The notes: a model not told the origin generated them from the sequence alone. 43,975 nt of DNA from Muribaculaceae bacterium (GCA_017546805.1 JAFYRT010000047.1:1-43975); one strand, 5' to 3'. Positions 6,677 through 17,500 are shown, counted from the stretch's first letter. Numbers and translations: made by a program.

Positions 6677-9600
6677 TTATTTAACTACAACTTTAGTTAC
6701 TTGATCGCCTGTTACTACGATGTAAAGACCTGCAGCAACCTCAAGTGTGTCGTTTCCGTCTACGTTAACGTCTTTAACAACTTGACCTGCTACATTTACA
6801 ACTTTAACCTCGCCTTCGTAACCATTGATGTAGATTACACCGTCAGCTGCGTAAACTTGAGTTGCACCAACCTCTGTAAACTCAACTCCGTTGAAGTCAG
6901 AAATAGACATTGTAAAGTCTGCGATACATCCTCCGTTTTCTGTCAATGTGTTTTCTGACTCTGATGGGTGACCACAAGGATCTAGGTGGCACCAGTCAAT
7001 TTTAACGCGTACGCGATAATCTCCATCTTCCAAATCAGTTGGCAATGTAAATGCTGGCAAGTAGTCAACCATAGGTATTGTATAGTTAGCCACTGACTCG
7101 CCCAAGCTGTTTACACCTGTTCCTGAATCTGTTGCTGAGTAGAATGTGAATGATACTAACTCACCACCTGTTGTTCCGTCAGCGTTAACTGTTGTGTCGA
7201 ATGTTCCGTCGTTGTTGTAGTCAACATATACGTATGCGTGCATCCACTCACCTTTGAAGTCAAATTCAGAAAAGTCAACTGTTGCACCTGCGTATGATGG
7301 GAATGCAACATCTGTTTTATCAACGTAAATTGCTCCACGCAATGATGGTTGAATTGAAGATACAGCTGTTGTATTTGTTCCATCAGTGATTGTAAATGCA
7401 TTCAAACGACGTTGGCTGTGAGTTGAGTTTCCTTCGTAAGTACAGTACTCAACAACCTCTGGAGTCTCGTCTGCAAACCATGCTTGGATAGCAAGATCAG
7501 CAGTTGCTACGAATGTATAAGTTAGCTCTGTGCTCAACTCTTCACCCATGTAAGTGTACCATCCGTCAAATACTTTGCCCTCAGCAGGAGTTGCAACAGC
7601 TGTTACCTCTGTTCCCTCAACTACTGTTGCAGAAGTTCCTTCAACACCATTAATAGTTATTGTTCCGTAGTCTGCTGTTGGAGCGATAGATACTACAAAC
7701 TCGTAAGTTGTTACAACTGGCAATTCAGAGAACCAAGCCTCAAGATTAATATCTCCTGCTACTGTGAATGTGTACTCTGCATCGAATGATACATCCTCTC
7801 CTGTTGAAGCATCTTTCCAACTTGAGAACTCATAACCATCTTTAGATGTTGCTACAACTGTTAATGAAGAACCTTCCTCAATTATAGTTGTTTTACCTGA
7901 ACGTCCTTGGAATTTAACACTACCTACAATATTTGTACCATATTCGTCTTTTACGACTGGTCTAACATCTATTGTAATTGTTTTGTAAGTCTCTTTTTGA
8001 CGGAAGTTAGCTTGGATAAGAGCCTCTTCTTTTCCAGTGTAAGTATAAGTTGTTTCTGTTCCAACAACCTCTTCACCAATTGTCCAGTTTACGAACTCAT
8101 AAGCATTACCTTGTACATTTGCTTGAGCTGTTACATCCTCTGTAGTGATTACCCATGGGCTTTGTCCACCACCTGAAGTTGCAGAGCCTGTTCCTGTACC
8201 ACTTGTTCCTGTACCACTTGTTCCTGTACCACTTGTTCCTGTGCCACCTGTTCCTGTACCACCTGTTCCTGTACCACCTTGTGATGGAGAGATAATTTGA
8301 ACAGTACCCATAGTTATATCGCTAGATTTGAATTGAACTTTACGCTCAACTGCGACATACTTAACAACAATGTTAGTTGTTTTGAATGCATTAGCACCTG
8401 AGAAGCTTGAGAATGCCTCAGTTGTCATTGTACAATACAACTCTGTGTCAGCCTCAACATCAAATACGAATTTACCATCTACCTCTGTATAGCTTGTAAA
8501 CTCTTCGCCTTCTGTTGTGTACCAAGTGTAGTCTGTTGCTTGAGCCTCTGATGCACGACCAACAATGTTGTTTTGTGCTGATAGATCAAGTTCCTCTCCC
8601 TCTGTAATCTCAGTAGCGATTGTCATTGCTGCTTGAGGTGCGTAGTTGTAACCTGTTGTTCCTACTTTTGAAATTGCAGTGAACGCAGGTAGAGTAGCCA
8701 ATGTAAAGTTGTTATTTGTTATTTGAACACGTGATTTTGAAGTTACATTGCTTTCTCCTGCTACGATGCTTGTCAATTGGTTATTGTTTGCATATAGATA
8801 CAATCCTGCAACCATATTAGACACATCAACTGTAGTCAATTGGTTGTTGTTTACATACAAGTTTTTAAGCGCAGTGTTTGCACTCAAATCAATTGTTGTC
8901 ATTCCAATGTTATCTGCACGCAATGTTGTAAGTGCTGTAAGAGCTGATACATCAATACCGCCCAATCCTGTATTGTTATTTACATTCAATGCTGTCAATG
9001 CTGTACATGATGAGAAATCAATCTCTGCTAATGCACAATCATTCAATGTTACTGATGTCAATACATTTGTTGTTGGCCATACGATTGTACTCAACGATGG
9101 GTTGCTATATGCTGTCAATTTAAGCAATGATGATTGGTTGCTCAAATCAAGTGTTGCAATCTCGTTTGTACATGCCTCCAATGCTATAAGTGATGTTGCA
9201 TTTGTTACATCCAAAGATGTTACTTTTGAAGGATATGATGCTGAATAGCTACAATCGAAGTATGTGATACCATCTCCATAGATTTTAACTACACCCTCTC
9301 CAACAGGTGTTCCGTTGATTGTTGTAGGCAAATATGGAATCCATGATGGATCAGGGTCTGATGCTACGATAGTTTCTGTCTCTACCAACTCTCCATTACC
9401 CCAGTCGATAAACAATTTAGATGCTGTTGCTACCTCAAATGAGAATTGACGCTCTACATCTGGTGTTACTGTTACTACGATTGCAGGGATAAGTGCTTTA
9501 ACAACAATGTTAGTTGTTTTGAATACGTTAGCACCAGAGAAGCTTGCAAACGATGCGTTTGTCATTGTACAATACAACTCTGTGTCTGCCTCAACATCGA

Positions 9601-12600
9601 ATACGAATTTACCACCCTCTACTGTGTAGCCTGTGAACTCTTCGCCCTCTGTTGTGTACCATGCATAAACTGTTGCATTCTCACCAACCATTGCTTGTGA
9701 TGATAGATCAAGTTCTTCACCTTCTGTAATCTCAGTTGCAATTGTCATTGCATTTTGTGGTGCATAGTTATATGCGTTGATTCCAGTGATTACTGGCAAT
9801 GTTGCCAATGTGAAGTTATTGTTCTTGATGTTGATACGTGTTTTGCTTGTCAACATTGCAGGTGCTGTGATTAGCTCTGTCAATTGGTTGTCGTTAGCAA
9901 ATGTGTATGAACCTGCTACCATGTTTGAAATATTCAAACTTGTCAATTGGTTCTCGTTTACATACAAGTTTTTAAGTACTGTGTTTGCACTCAAATCAAT
10001 TGTTGTCAGACCTGTATTGTTTGCATACAATGTTGTTAGAGCTGTATTTGCTGATACATCGATGCTTCCCAATGCGTTGTTATTCAATTTTACTGATGTA
10101 AGTGCTGTGTTGTTGCTCAAATCAATTGATGGTAAGCCTGCATCGTTGAAGTCGATTGTTGTCAACGCTGTGTTTGCACTCAAATCAACACCACTTGCAA
10201 ATGCGCTGTTGTTTGCTGTTAGTTTAGCCAACGCTGTGTTAGCACTCAAATCCAATGCTGTCAATTGGTTAGAGTTACATACTAACTCATACAAGTTAGG
10301 ACATCCTGTCAAGTCAAGTGAAGTTACTTTAACTGGATATGATGCTGAATAGCTACAATCGAATGAACGGATCTGGTCTCCGTAGATTTTAACTACACCT
10401 TCGCCCAATACTGTTCCTGTGATTGTTGTTGTCCATGTTGTCCAGCTATCGAAGTATGCAATGTCATACTCTTGAAGTTCGCCATTACCCCAGTCGATTA
10501 AGATTTTAGCACCCTCAACGAATGCATCGAATGTGAATTGACGCTCTGCATTTACTACATCGTTAGTTACGATGATTGCAGGAGTCAATGCCTCGAAGTT
10601 TGCGACCAATGCCATCTCTGCAGTTATTGCAGTTGTGTATGGGTTCTCTGTTGAAACTGTCTCTCCATCTGCTAACCAACCAATGAATTTGTATCCTAAG
10701 TTTGCAGTTGCAGTGAATGTTACCTCATCACCCTCTTTAACCTCAGTTGCAGAAACCTCAGCTGTTCCCATTGCTCCATCTACAGTAGTTACTGATACTG
10801 CATATTTAACTACAGGAACTTCAACGAAGTTTGCAGTAAACTCAGCGTTAGCTGTTACTGTTACTGTGTATGGGTTCTCAGTTGAATCGAACGCTTTGTT
10901 AGAGATTGTCCACAATGCTGATGTAGTTCCTGGAACGAATGAGATTGTTCCGTCAGTAATTTCTACTGCTGCACCAACCATACGTTGATCAGTTGTTCCC
11001 TCTTTGTACAACTCATCTGTCAATGCATAGTAAACATCGTTTTTCAAACCAACAAACATGTAAGTAGCACCGCTTGTAATCTCAGACACTTTTGTAGCTG
11101 TGATTGTTTCAGCTGTAGGATCCTCAACTTTGAAGATTGCTATTTGTTGGCTCGCTGATGTATTTACAGAGTTTCCAGAGAAACGTCCGTTTGAACCACA
11201 ATGCAAGTATGATTGTGCTTGAGGAGGAGTTTGTTGATCGTAAGTTGCGTTAGTTAAGTAAATTGTAAACTCACCTTCGTTCATTGTTGAAGGAGCGATT
11301 GTTACATCTGATGATTGCTCGTCGATAGCAGCCAAGTTTGAACTATTGTAACCTAAATATTTTTTAGTGTTATAGTTTTGAATGTAGTATACAGGAGTAG
11401 TTTCAGGAGTTGTCCATCCTGCGAATGTGTAACCCTCTGCTGCTGTTGCTGTCAATGTTACCTCAGTTCCTTCTTCAACCTCAGTTGCTGAAGCCTCTGC
11501 TGTACCACCGATACCTGCGTTTACAGTAACTGTATAAATAACAGGAAGCATCTCGAAGTTAGCTGTCAATTCAATGTCTGCTGTTACAGCAACTGTATAT
11601 GGGTTCTCTGTTGAAACAACCTCTTCTCCTGCTGTCCAATTTACAAATGCATAACCCTCTGATGCTGTTGCAGTGAATGTTACCTCAGTTCCTTCCTCAA
11701 CCTCAGTTGCAGAAGCCTCAACTGTACCACCTACACCTGCGTTTACAGTAACTGCATATACAGGAGTTGTATTGTAGTCAACCTCTACTACTCTGATTGC
11801 TGAAGTGAATGAACCATTGCAGAAAGGAGAATTTGATTTATCAAATGCTGCACTGCTGTTAACAATGATTACACCAGGCTCTTGATTTCCGTTATCTGTT
11901 CTTGTTCCACGAGAACCAAACAAATATACCATACCGAATAGTTGCTCTGCTGATGCTGTTACATTTGCATTAGCACCCTCAGCCAATTTCAATACCTCAA
12001 ATTGAGCAACCTCTTTTGCTGTATCTTCCAAACCTGATACAGAAACTGTTGACTCTACCAACCAACCTACTACTGGTTGAGGAATTGCCATATACTTGTT
12101 ATCAACTACGCTTTGGAATGCATATTTCTCACCAACCATTGAGCAAGTGAAGTATGCAGACTCTGGCAACTCGCCAGCGTATTGAGCCAATGCCAATGCA
12201 GTTCCGTTGTTGTAGATGTAGTATTGTGTAGTCTCTGACATTGCTGCTACAAAAGCGTATGTTTTACCAGCCTCTGGAGCTACTACGTCAGTCTCTGCCA
12301 TGTAAGTATCCATTGCAGCTTGCAATGGAGCAAGTGAAGCAATTGTTGTGTTTGCCTCAGCAGCATCCAAAGCCTCTTTGAAAGTTGCTTTTGCTGTAGC
12401 TGATGGGAATCCTACTCCGTCTTTAACGATTAATTCTTTTGCTGCATTAATCAACTCCATTGTAGCAGGCCATTGAGCTACTACTTGGAAGTTTGCAACA
12501 ACCTCAACATTTTCAGTTGCTGTGAATACATATGGGTTTTCAGTTGAAACCTCAGCGTCTGCTACTGTCCAGTTAACAAATTCGTAACCATCTTTTGCAG

Positions 12601-14128
12601 TTGCTGTAAGTGTGAACTCATCGTTCTCTCCTGCTACTTTTTTAGCAGAACCCATTGCTTCGTCGTTAACAGATACTGTTACCTCGAATGAAGGAGCAAC
12701 CACAGCTTGTACCTCTACAGCGAAGTCGTAAGTTTTTCCGTTGCGAGTTACGCAGTTTCCTTTTTCAAAAATTGTGTTTTGCCATTGTTGAGCATTGTTT
12801 CCATCAGGCTCATAGTAGCAAACACGCATGCGATATACTCCTGGTTGTACTCCTGCGGGAACTGAGAATGTGCGAACGAATCCATCTGCTGCAATAAAGT
12901 CAGCATTTGGCATACCATCACCATTCTTACCGTAGTTCTCTCCCTCTTCATAGAAGCAGAAGTTGTTATTCCAGTCAATGAAAACAGCTTGTTGTGTCCA
13001 GTTCAATTGAGTTGTAGCACTTGTTCCACTAATTGTCATTGCAGTTGTCCAAGCTTTGAAGTTTACTGTAAACTCAGTTGTTCCCTCAGGAATAATGATA
13101 GGATTCTCTGTTTTATCAACATAAGCTCCTTGTGTTGTAGCAGAACCTGTAACATCTGGGTCAACTTTAGGCAATTCAGTCTCAGTTGTAGCAGAGAATA
13201 CTGTTGTTACAGTCTCACCAGCTGTTGCAACAACCTCTTTCAAATAACGGTTTGCTTGGCTAACTCCGTTAGTGTAAAGGTATGACATCTCAGGATAAGC
13301 AGTAAGTGCCGCAAAGTTTGCAACATAGGATTTATTACCCTCTGTTGCATCGGTGTAAGACATATCTGTTCCTACGACCTCTCCGTCAAGAGTCCAATTT
13401 ACAAACTCATAACCTGGTGTTGCTGTTGCTGTAAGAGTAATATTACCCATAGCTGTACCTGCTCCAGTTACTGTTCCTGCACCCTCAGGAGTTACAGTTA
13501 CATCAATAGTTCTTTCAGGAATTGCTGCCTCTACGTTCAAAGTAAGGTCCAAAATACAACCACGGTTAGACACAATATCAGAAGCTCCGCAGGCATCCAA
13601 TGAGTTCCAGTCAATTTTGAAACGCAAGCGGTATGATCCTGATGCCAAATCTGAAGGTAGTGTCCAAGAAGGCATATTGCCTGCTGTTACTCCACAGTTG
13701 TTTGAAACACTTTCTCCTTTACTGTTAAGACCTGTACTTTCTCCTGCTTCTGAATAGAAGTTGTAACTTACAGCTTCTGAAGCATCGAAAGTCTCATCTT
13801 GGTTGTAGTCAATGAAAACATAACCATGCATCCATGATCCAGTCCAAGACAAAGATTTAAAATGCAACGTCGCTCCAGGCTGGGTAGTCAACGACTTTGA
13901 TGTGTGGTCGTTGTAAACCTTGTATGAAGCTCTCCAGTTGGATCCACTGTTTGGCTGTGCACTTGAAACAGCCAACTCTTCCACTCCGTCAGTAAGAGTA
14001 AAAGAATCCAAATGCCTATCTGTATTACTGAAAGTCGAAGACATTGTACAGTAATCAGCAAAAGCATTTTGCGATGGGATAAGAGCCATTATGGCTATCA
14101 ACAATCCCCAAAAGTAACTTTTTTTCAT
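6677..14128 (-). CDS. Giant T9SS-secreted adhesin-like protein: GEVED-like, InlB B-repeat and leucine-rich repeat modules
   Basis: 2483 residues. The signal peptide is 1-24 (cleavage after AFA). A GEVED-like module (25-203) is followed by an InlB-type B repeat (207-273) and a second GEVED-like region (276-485). Further InlB repeats, each ending in 'GYxFxxWT...VxANF', lie near 488-555, 790-858, 862-1100 (split by an insert at about 906-1080) and 1105-1178. A helical plus trefoil-like region occupies about 556-790. Two tandem leucine-rich modules lie at about 1180-1545 and 1547-1930, then three more InlB-like repeats, one containing a Gly-Thr linker. A third GEVED-like module is at 2228-2408. 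Residues 2412-2483 form a T9SS type-A sorting domain with VKVVNVAGQVVK, AGLYIVV and a terminal KVVVK. It should be exported through T9SS and attached to the surface, where it may bind host or dietary ligands. The ligand is unknown. It is monocistronic with its own terminator. Confidence 0.9.
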   Translation of the reverse strand: MKKSYFWGLLIAIMALIPSQNAFADYCTMSSTFSNTDRHLDSFTLTDGVEELAVSSAQPNSGSNWRASYKVYNDHTSKSLTTQPGATLHFKSLSWTGSWMHGYVFIDYNQDETFDASEAVSYNFYSEAGESTGLNSKGESVSNNCGVTAGNMPSWTLPSDLASGSYRLRFKIDWNSLDACGASDIVSNRGCILDLTLNVEAAIPERTIDVTVTPEGAGTVTGAGTAMGNITLTATATPGYEFVNWTLDGEVVGTDMSYTDATEGNKSYVANFAALTAYPEMSYLYTNGVSQANRYLKEVVATAGETVTTVFSATTETELPKVDPDVTGSATTQGAYVDKTENPIIIPEGTTEFTVNFKAWTTAMTISGTSATTQLNWTQQAVFIDWNNNFCFYEEGENYGKNGDGMPNADFIAADGFVRTFSVPAGVQPGVYRMRVCYYEPDGNNAQQWQNTIFEKGNCVTRNGKTYDFAVEVQAVVAPSFEVTVSVNDEAMGSAKKVAGENDEFTLTATAKDGYEFVNWTVADAEVSTENPYVFTATENVEVVANFQVVAQWPATMELINAAKELIVKDGVGFPSATAKATFKEALDAAEANTTIASLAPLQAAMDTYMAETDVVAPEAGKTYAFVAAMSETTQYYIYNNGTALALAQYAGELPESAYFTCSMVGEKYAFQSVVDNKYMAIPQPVVGWLVESTVSVSGLEDTAKEVAQFEVLKLAEGANANVTASAEQLFGMVYLFGSRGTRTDNGNQEPGVIIVNSSAAFDKSNSPFCNGSFTSAIRVVEVDYNTTPVYAVTVNAGVGGTVEASATEVEEGTEVTFTATASEGYAFVNWTAGEEVVSTENPYTVAVTADIELTANFEMLPVIYTVTVNAGIGGTAEASATEVEEGTEVTLTATAAEGYTFAGWTTPETTPVYYIQNYNTKKYLGYNSSNLAAIDEQSSDVTIAPSTMNEGEFTIYLTNATYDQQTPPQAQSYLHCGSNGRFSGNSVNTSASQQIAIFKVEDPTAETITATKVSEITSGATYMFVGLKNDVYYALTDELYKEGTTDQRMVGAAVEITDGTISFVPGTTSALWTISNKAFDSTENPYTVTVTANAEFTANFVEVPVVKYAVSVTTVDGAMGTAEVSATEVKEGDEVTFTATANLGYKFIGWLADGETVSTENPYTTAITAEMALVANFEALTPAIIVTNDVVNAERQFTFDAFVEGAKILIDWGNGELQEYDIAYFDSWTTWTTTITGTVLGEGVVKIYGDQIRSFDCSYSASYPVKVTSLDLTGCPNLYELVCNSNQLTALDLSANTALAKLTANNSAFASGVDLSANTALTTIDFNDAGLPSIDLSNNTALTSVKLNNNALGSIDVSANTALTTLYANNTGLTTIDLSANTVLKNLYVNENQLTSLNISNMVAGSYTFANDNQLTELITAPAMLTSKTRINIKNNNFTLATLPVITGINAYNYAPQNAMTIATEITEGEELDLSSQAMVGENATVYAWYTTEGEEFTGYTVEGGKFVFDVEADTELYCTMTNASFASFSGANVFKTTNIVVKALIPAIVVTVTPDVERQFSFEVATASKLFIDWGNGELVETETIVASDPDPSWIPYLPTTINGTPVGEGVVKIYGDGITYFDCSYSASYPSKVTSLDVTNATSLIALEACTNEIATLDLSNQSSLLKLTAYSNPSLSTIVWPTTNVLTSVTLNDCALAEIDFSSCTALTALNVNNNTGLGGIDVSALTALTTLRADNIGMTTIDLSANTALKNLYVNNNQLTTVDVSNMVAGLYLYANNNQLTSIVAGESNVTSKSRVQITNNNFTLATLPAFTAISKVGTTGYNYAPQAAMTIATEITEGEELDLSAQNNIVGRASEAQATDYTWYTTEGEEFTSYTEVDGKFVFDVEADTELYCTMTTEAFSSFSGANAFKTTNIVVKYVAVERKVQFKSSDITMGTVQIISPSQGGTGTGGTGTGGTGTSGTGTSGTGTSGTGTGSATSGGGQSPWVITTEDVTAQANVQGNAYEFVNWTIGEEVVGTETTYTYTGKEEALIQANFRQKETYKTITIDVRPVVKDEYGTNIVGSVKFQGRSGKTTIIEEGSSLTVVATSKDGYEFSSWKDASTGEDVSFDAEYTFTVAGDINLEAWFSELPVVTTYEFVVSIAPTADYGTITINGVEGTSATVVEGTEVTAVATPAEGKVFDGWYTYMGEELSTELTYTFVATADLAIQAWFADETPEVVEYCTYEGNSTHSQRRLNAFTITDGTNTTAVSSIQPSLRGAIYVDKTDVAFPSYAGATVDFSEFDFKGEWMHAYVYVDYNNDGTFDTTVNADGTTGGELVSFTFYSATDSGTGVNSLGESVANYTIPMVDYLPAFTLPTDLEDGDYRVRVKIDWCHLDPCGHPSESENTLTENGGCIADFTMSISDFNGVEFTEVGATQVYAADGVIYINGYEGEVKVVNVAGQVVKDVNVDGNDTLEVAAGLYIVVTGDQVTKVVVK
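8190..8279 (-). repeat. 15-bp coding minisatellite, six units (Gly-Gly/Ser-Thr linker)
   Basis: Six contiguous 15-bp units, GTTCCTGTACCACTT or a variant ending ACCT, encode (G/S)GTGT on the minus strand, around residues 1951-1980 of the adhesin. Units are identical apart from one to three substitutions each. A unit length divisible by three means gain or loss of copies keeps the frame. The tract lies inside an InlB-type repeat, in what should be a surface loop. Confidence 0.9.
8340..10590 (-). repeat. Tandem duplication of a ~1.1-kb leucine-rich module within the adhesin
   Basis: Two consecutive modules share the same order: 'FIDWGNGEL', 'GEGVVKIYGD', 'FDCSYSASYP.KVTSLD', about ten 21-residue LRR units (LSANTALTTLYANNTGL type), 'NNNFTLATLP', 'YNYAPQxAMTIATEITEGEELDL', and 'EADTELYCTM..FKTTNIVVK'. 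DNA words such as GCACTCAAATCAATTGTTGT recur in both. The later copy's first LRR units have diverged more. This is a clear internal gene-segment duplication. Confidence 0.9.
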
Positions 14129-14269
14129 ACTTTTTTAGTTTGGTTAATAAATAGTTTTAATTATAAAGTTTTGTATTTTTCTGTTTTTCAATACTTTATA
14201 TAACCATCATTAATATATGCCATTAGAATTTTTCTCATACATAGCCAATTAACGACAATTTACCGATTA

Positions 14270-14277
14270 CAAACATA
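14270..14277 (-). promoter_or_regulatory. Candidate -7 element for the adhesin gene
   Basis: Minus-strand TATGTTTG matches the Bacteroidetes -7 consensus TAnnTTTG. It lies about 140 bp upstream of the adhesin start, implying a long AT-rich leader. No clear TTTG -33 box is found 18-20 bp further upstream, so the call is tentative. Confidence 0.4.
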
Positions 14278-14431
14278 CTATTTTTTTTACTATTTATCTC
14301 ATTTTTTAGGCATTAAATTGAGTCGCTGACTAATTTTAACAATATATCCTCTCCCCCTACCCCTCTCCAGTAGAGAGGGGAGTTTAATGTAACTTTAAGT
14401 TCTACCTTCTGGGGAGGATTTAGGTGGGGAT

Positions 14432-14466
14432 AAAAAAAGGAGGGTTACCCTTTTGGATAACCCTCC
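14432..14466 (-). terminator. Rho-independent terminator of the rpoBC operon
   Basis: A perfect 9-bp stem GGAGGGTTA/TAACCCTCC encloses a 10-nt loop and is followed on the minus strand by seven T residues. It lies about 45 bp past the rpoC stop codon and separates the core operon from the adhesin gene. Confidence 0.88.
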
Positions 14467-14512
14467 TACTCTATTTAGTGTATTGTCAGTTTCTAACAAC
14501 TAAAAACTGATA

Positions 14513-17500
14513 TTATTCCTCAGTTGCAGTCTCAACCAATTTTTCGAACTCCTCACGTGAACCAACAATCAATTTGTTGAATTGACGTTGTCCTGTTCCG
14601 GCTGGTATCAAGTGTCCGCAAATTACGTTCTCTTTCATACCCTCCAAACGGTCAACTTTACCGTTGATTGCTGCCTCGTTCAATACTTTTGTAGTCTCTT
14701 GGAACGATGCTGCTGACATAAAGCTTGTTGTTTGAAGTGCCGCACGTGTGATTCCTTGCAAGTTTTGTTCTGAGGTTGCAGGTACTGCATCACGAACTTC
14801 AACAGGTTTTTGGTCACGACGTATCAACAATGAATTCTCCTCGCGAAGTTTACGAGCTGTAACGATTTGTCCTGGGCGTAGATTTTGTGAATCTCCTGCA
14901 TCCACAACTACTTTTTTACCCCAGATACGATCGTTCTCTTCCATAAACTCTAACTTGTCAACAATTTGTTGCTCAAGGAAACGAGTGTCACCTGGATCAA
15001 CGATTGTTACTTTGCGCATCATTTGACGAACGATTACCTCAAAGTGTTTGTCGTTGATTTTCACACCTTGCAAACGGTATACGTCTTGTACCTCGTTTAC
15101 AATGTACTCTTGTACAGCTGTAGGTCCTTTAATTGCCAAGATGTCAGCTGGTGTGATTGAACCGTCTGATAGTGGTGTACCGGCACGAACATAGTCGTTC
15201 TCTTGAACCAATATCTGTTTTGACAACGATACCAAGTATTTCTTCTCCTCGCCTGTTTTTGAGGTTACGATAATCTCACGGTTACCACGTTTGATTTTGC
15301 CCAATTTAACCTCTCCGTCAATCTCTGCAACTACTGCAGGGTTAGATGGGTTACGAGCCTCAAACAACTCGGTTACACGTGGAAGACCTCCGGTGATGTC
15401 ACCCGCTTTACCTACGGCGCGTGGTATCTTAACCAAAATGTCTCCTGCTTTTATCTCTTGTCCCTCTTCAACCATCAAGTGAGCTCCCAATGGCAATGAG
15501 TAGCTACGCTCTACATTTCCGTCTGCGTCCATGATTAGAGCTGATGGTATACGAGTATGGTCTTTAGACTCAATGATGATTTTCTCGCTAAATCCTGTTT
15601 GCTCGTCGCTCTCAAGTTTGTAGTTAACTCCCTCGATTACGTTCTCAAACTGCAATTTACCTGTTGCCTCACTGATGATTACTGCGTTGAATGGGTCCCA
15701 TTCACAGATTACATCACCTTTCTTAACTGTTGCTCCATCGTTGAAGTAAAGTTTAGAACCGTAAGGTATGTTTGTAGATGTTAAGACAATCTTAGTGTGA
15801 GGATCTACGATACGCATCTCTGCCAAACGTCCTACTACCACCATTATATCTTTTCCTGACTCATCTTTTGCATCAACAGTACGCAACTCGTCTATCTCAA
15901 GAACACCATCGTAACGTGACATTACGTTTGATACAGTCTCAATGTTTGACGCGATACCTCCGACGTGGAATGTACGTAGTGTCAACTGAGTACCTGGCTC
16001 ACCAATTGATTGTGCCGCGATGATACCAACTGCCTCTCCTTTTTGTACCATTTTACCGGTTGCAAGGTTGCGTCCGTAACATTTTGCACATACTCCTTTT
16101 TTGCTCTCGCAAGTCAATACTGAACGTATCTCAACGCGCTCAATTGGAGAATCTTCGATTTGTTGAGCAATTTTCTCTGTAATCTCTTGACCAGCCTCAA
16201 CTATAATCTCGCCTGTGATTGGGTGTTGTACATCGTGTACCGATACACGTCCCAATATACGCTCGTATAGTGTTGCAACTGTCTCTTTATTGTTTTTCAA
16301 CTCGGTGCATACCAATCCGCGAAGTGTTCCACAATCTTCCTCGTGGATAATCACATCGTGTGCCACGTCAACCAAACGACGTGTTAGGTATCCTGCATCG
16401 GCTGTTTTCAACGCTGTATCGGCCAAACCTTTACGAGCACCGTGGGTAGAGATAAAGTACTCCAACACCGACAATCCCTCTTTAAAGTTAGCCAAGATGG
16501 GGTTCTCAATAATTTGTCCGCCTTCTGCTCCTGATTTTTGGGGTTTAGCCATCAAACCACGCATACCTGACAACTGACAAATCTGCTCACGTGATCCACG
16601 GGCTCCTGAGTCAAGCATCATAAATACTGAGTTGAATCCTTGTTTGTCGTTTGTCAACTGATTCATCAAGATTTTTGACAACTCGGTATTTACTCTTGTC
16701 CACGCATCAATGATACGGTTGTAACGCTCATTGTATGTTGTGAATCCCATGTTGTAATCTGCTACGATTTGCTCTACTTTCTCGTATCCCTCTTGAATCA
16801 ATTTCTCTTTCTCCTCAGGAATAATCACGTCTGAAAGGTTAAATGACAAACCTCCTTTGAACGCCATTCTGTAACCCAAGTTTTTGATATCGTCAAGGAA
16901 TTGAGCCGCACGTACCATACCGCAAACTTTAATTACACGGCTGATGATATCGCGTAGCGATTTTTTAGTAAATATTGCGTTAATGTAACCTACTTCATCG
17001 GGAACCAATTGGTTAACCAATACGCGTCCTACTGAAGTTTCACGCATTACCTCTACAATGTTTCCATTCTCATCAAGGTCTTTTACTATTACTTTGATGT
17101 GTGCGTGAAGTGTTACTTTTCCTTCGTTATAAGCAATCTCTGCCTCTTCTGGTCCGTAGAATGTCAAACCTTCTCCCTTGTCGCCTTTACGCATTTTGGT
17201 AATGTAGTACAATCCCAAAACCATGTCTTGCGAAGGAACGGTGATAGGCGCTCCGTTGGCAGGGTTAAGAATGTTGTGTGATCCCAACATCAAAATTTGT
17301 GCCTCCAAAATTGCTTCGTTACCCAATGGTAGGTGAACCGCCATTTGGTCACCGTCGAAGTCGGCGTTGAACGCTGTACATGCCAATGGGTGAAGTTGAA
17401 TAGCTTTACCCTCAATCATGCGAGGTTGGAATGCTTGGATACCCAAACGGTGTAGAGTTGGGGCACGGTTAAGGAGCACTGGATGTCCTTTCATCACGTG

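Larger units (their letters stand above)
14129..14512. other. 384-bp spacer between rpoC and the adhesin gene
   Basis: It contains the rpoC terminator, a candidate adhesin promoter, a CCCCTCTC/GAGAGGGG inverted repeat at 14360-14380 with purine-rich flanks (GGGGAGGATTTAGGTGGGGA), and at 14487-14510 a TCAGTTT/AAACTGA stem whose loop is the CTAACAACTA word. The rest is AT-rich. No coding region or RNA gene is seen. Confidence 0.6.

Noticed and set aside
8190-8279. CRISPR-like array
   Set aside because: The 15-bp units are directly adjacent with no spacers and keep the adhesin reading frame, so it is a coding minisatellite.
9777-10352. 191-residue plus-strand frame inside the adhesin gene, and a 166-residue one at 8748-9248
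   Set aside because: Both are antisense shadows of the LRR repeats. Their repetitive Ala/Val/Asn-rich content mirrors the 63-bp repeat, with no start signal or family match.
14351-14383. CCCCTCTC/GAGAGGGG palindrome as the rpoC terminator
   Set aside because: No T-run follows on the minus strand, and the stem at 14439-14466 with seven T residues is the better terminator.
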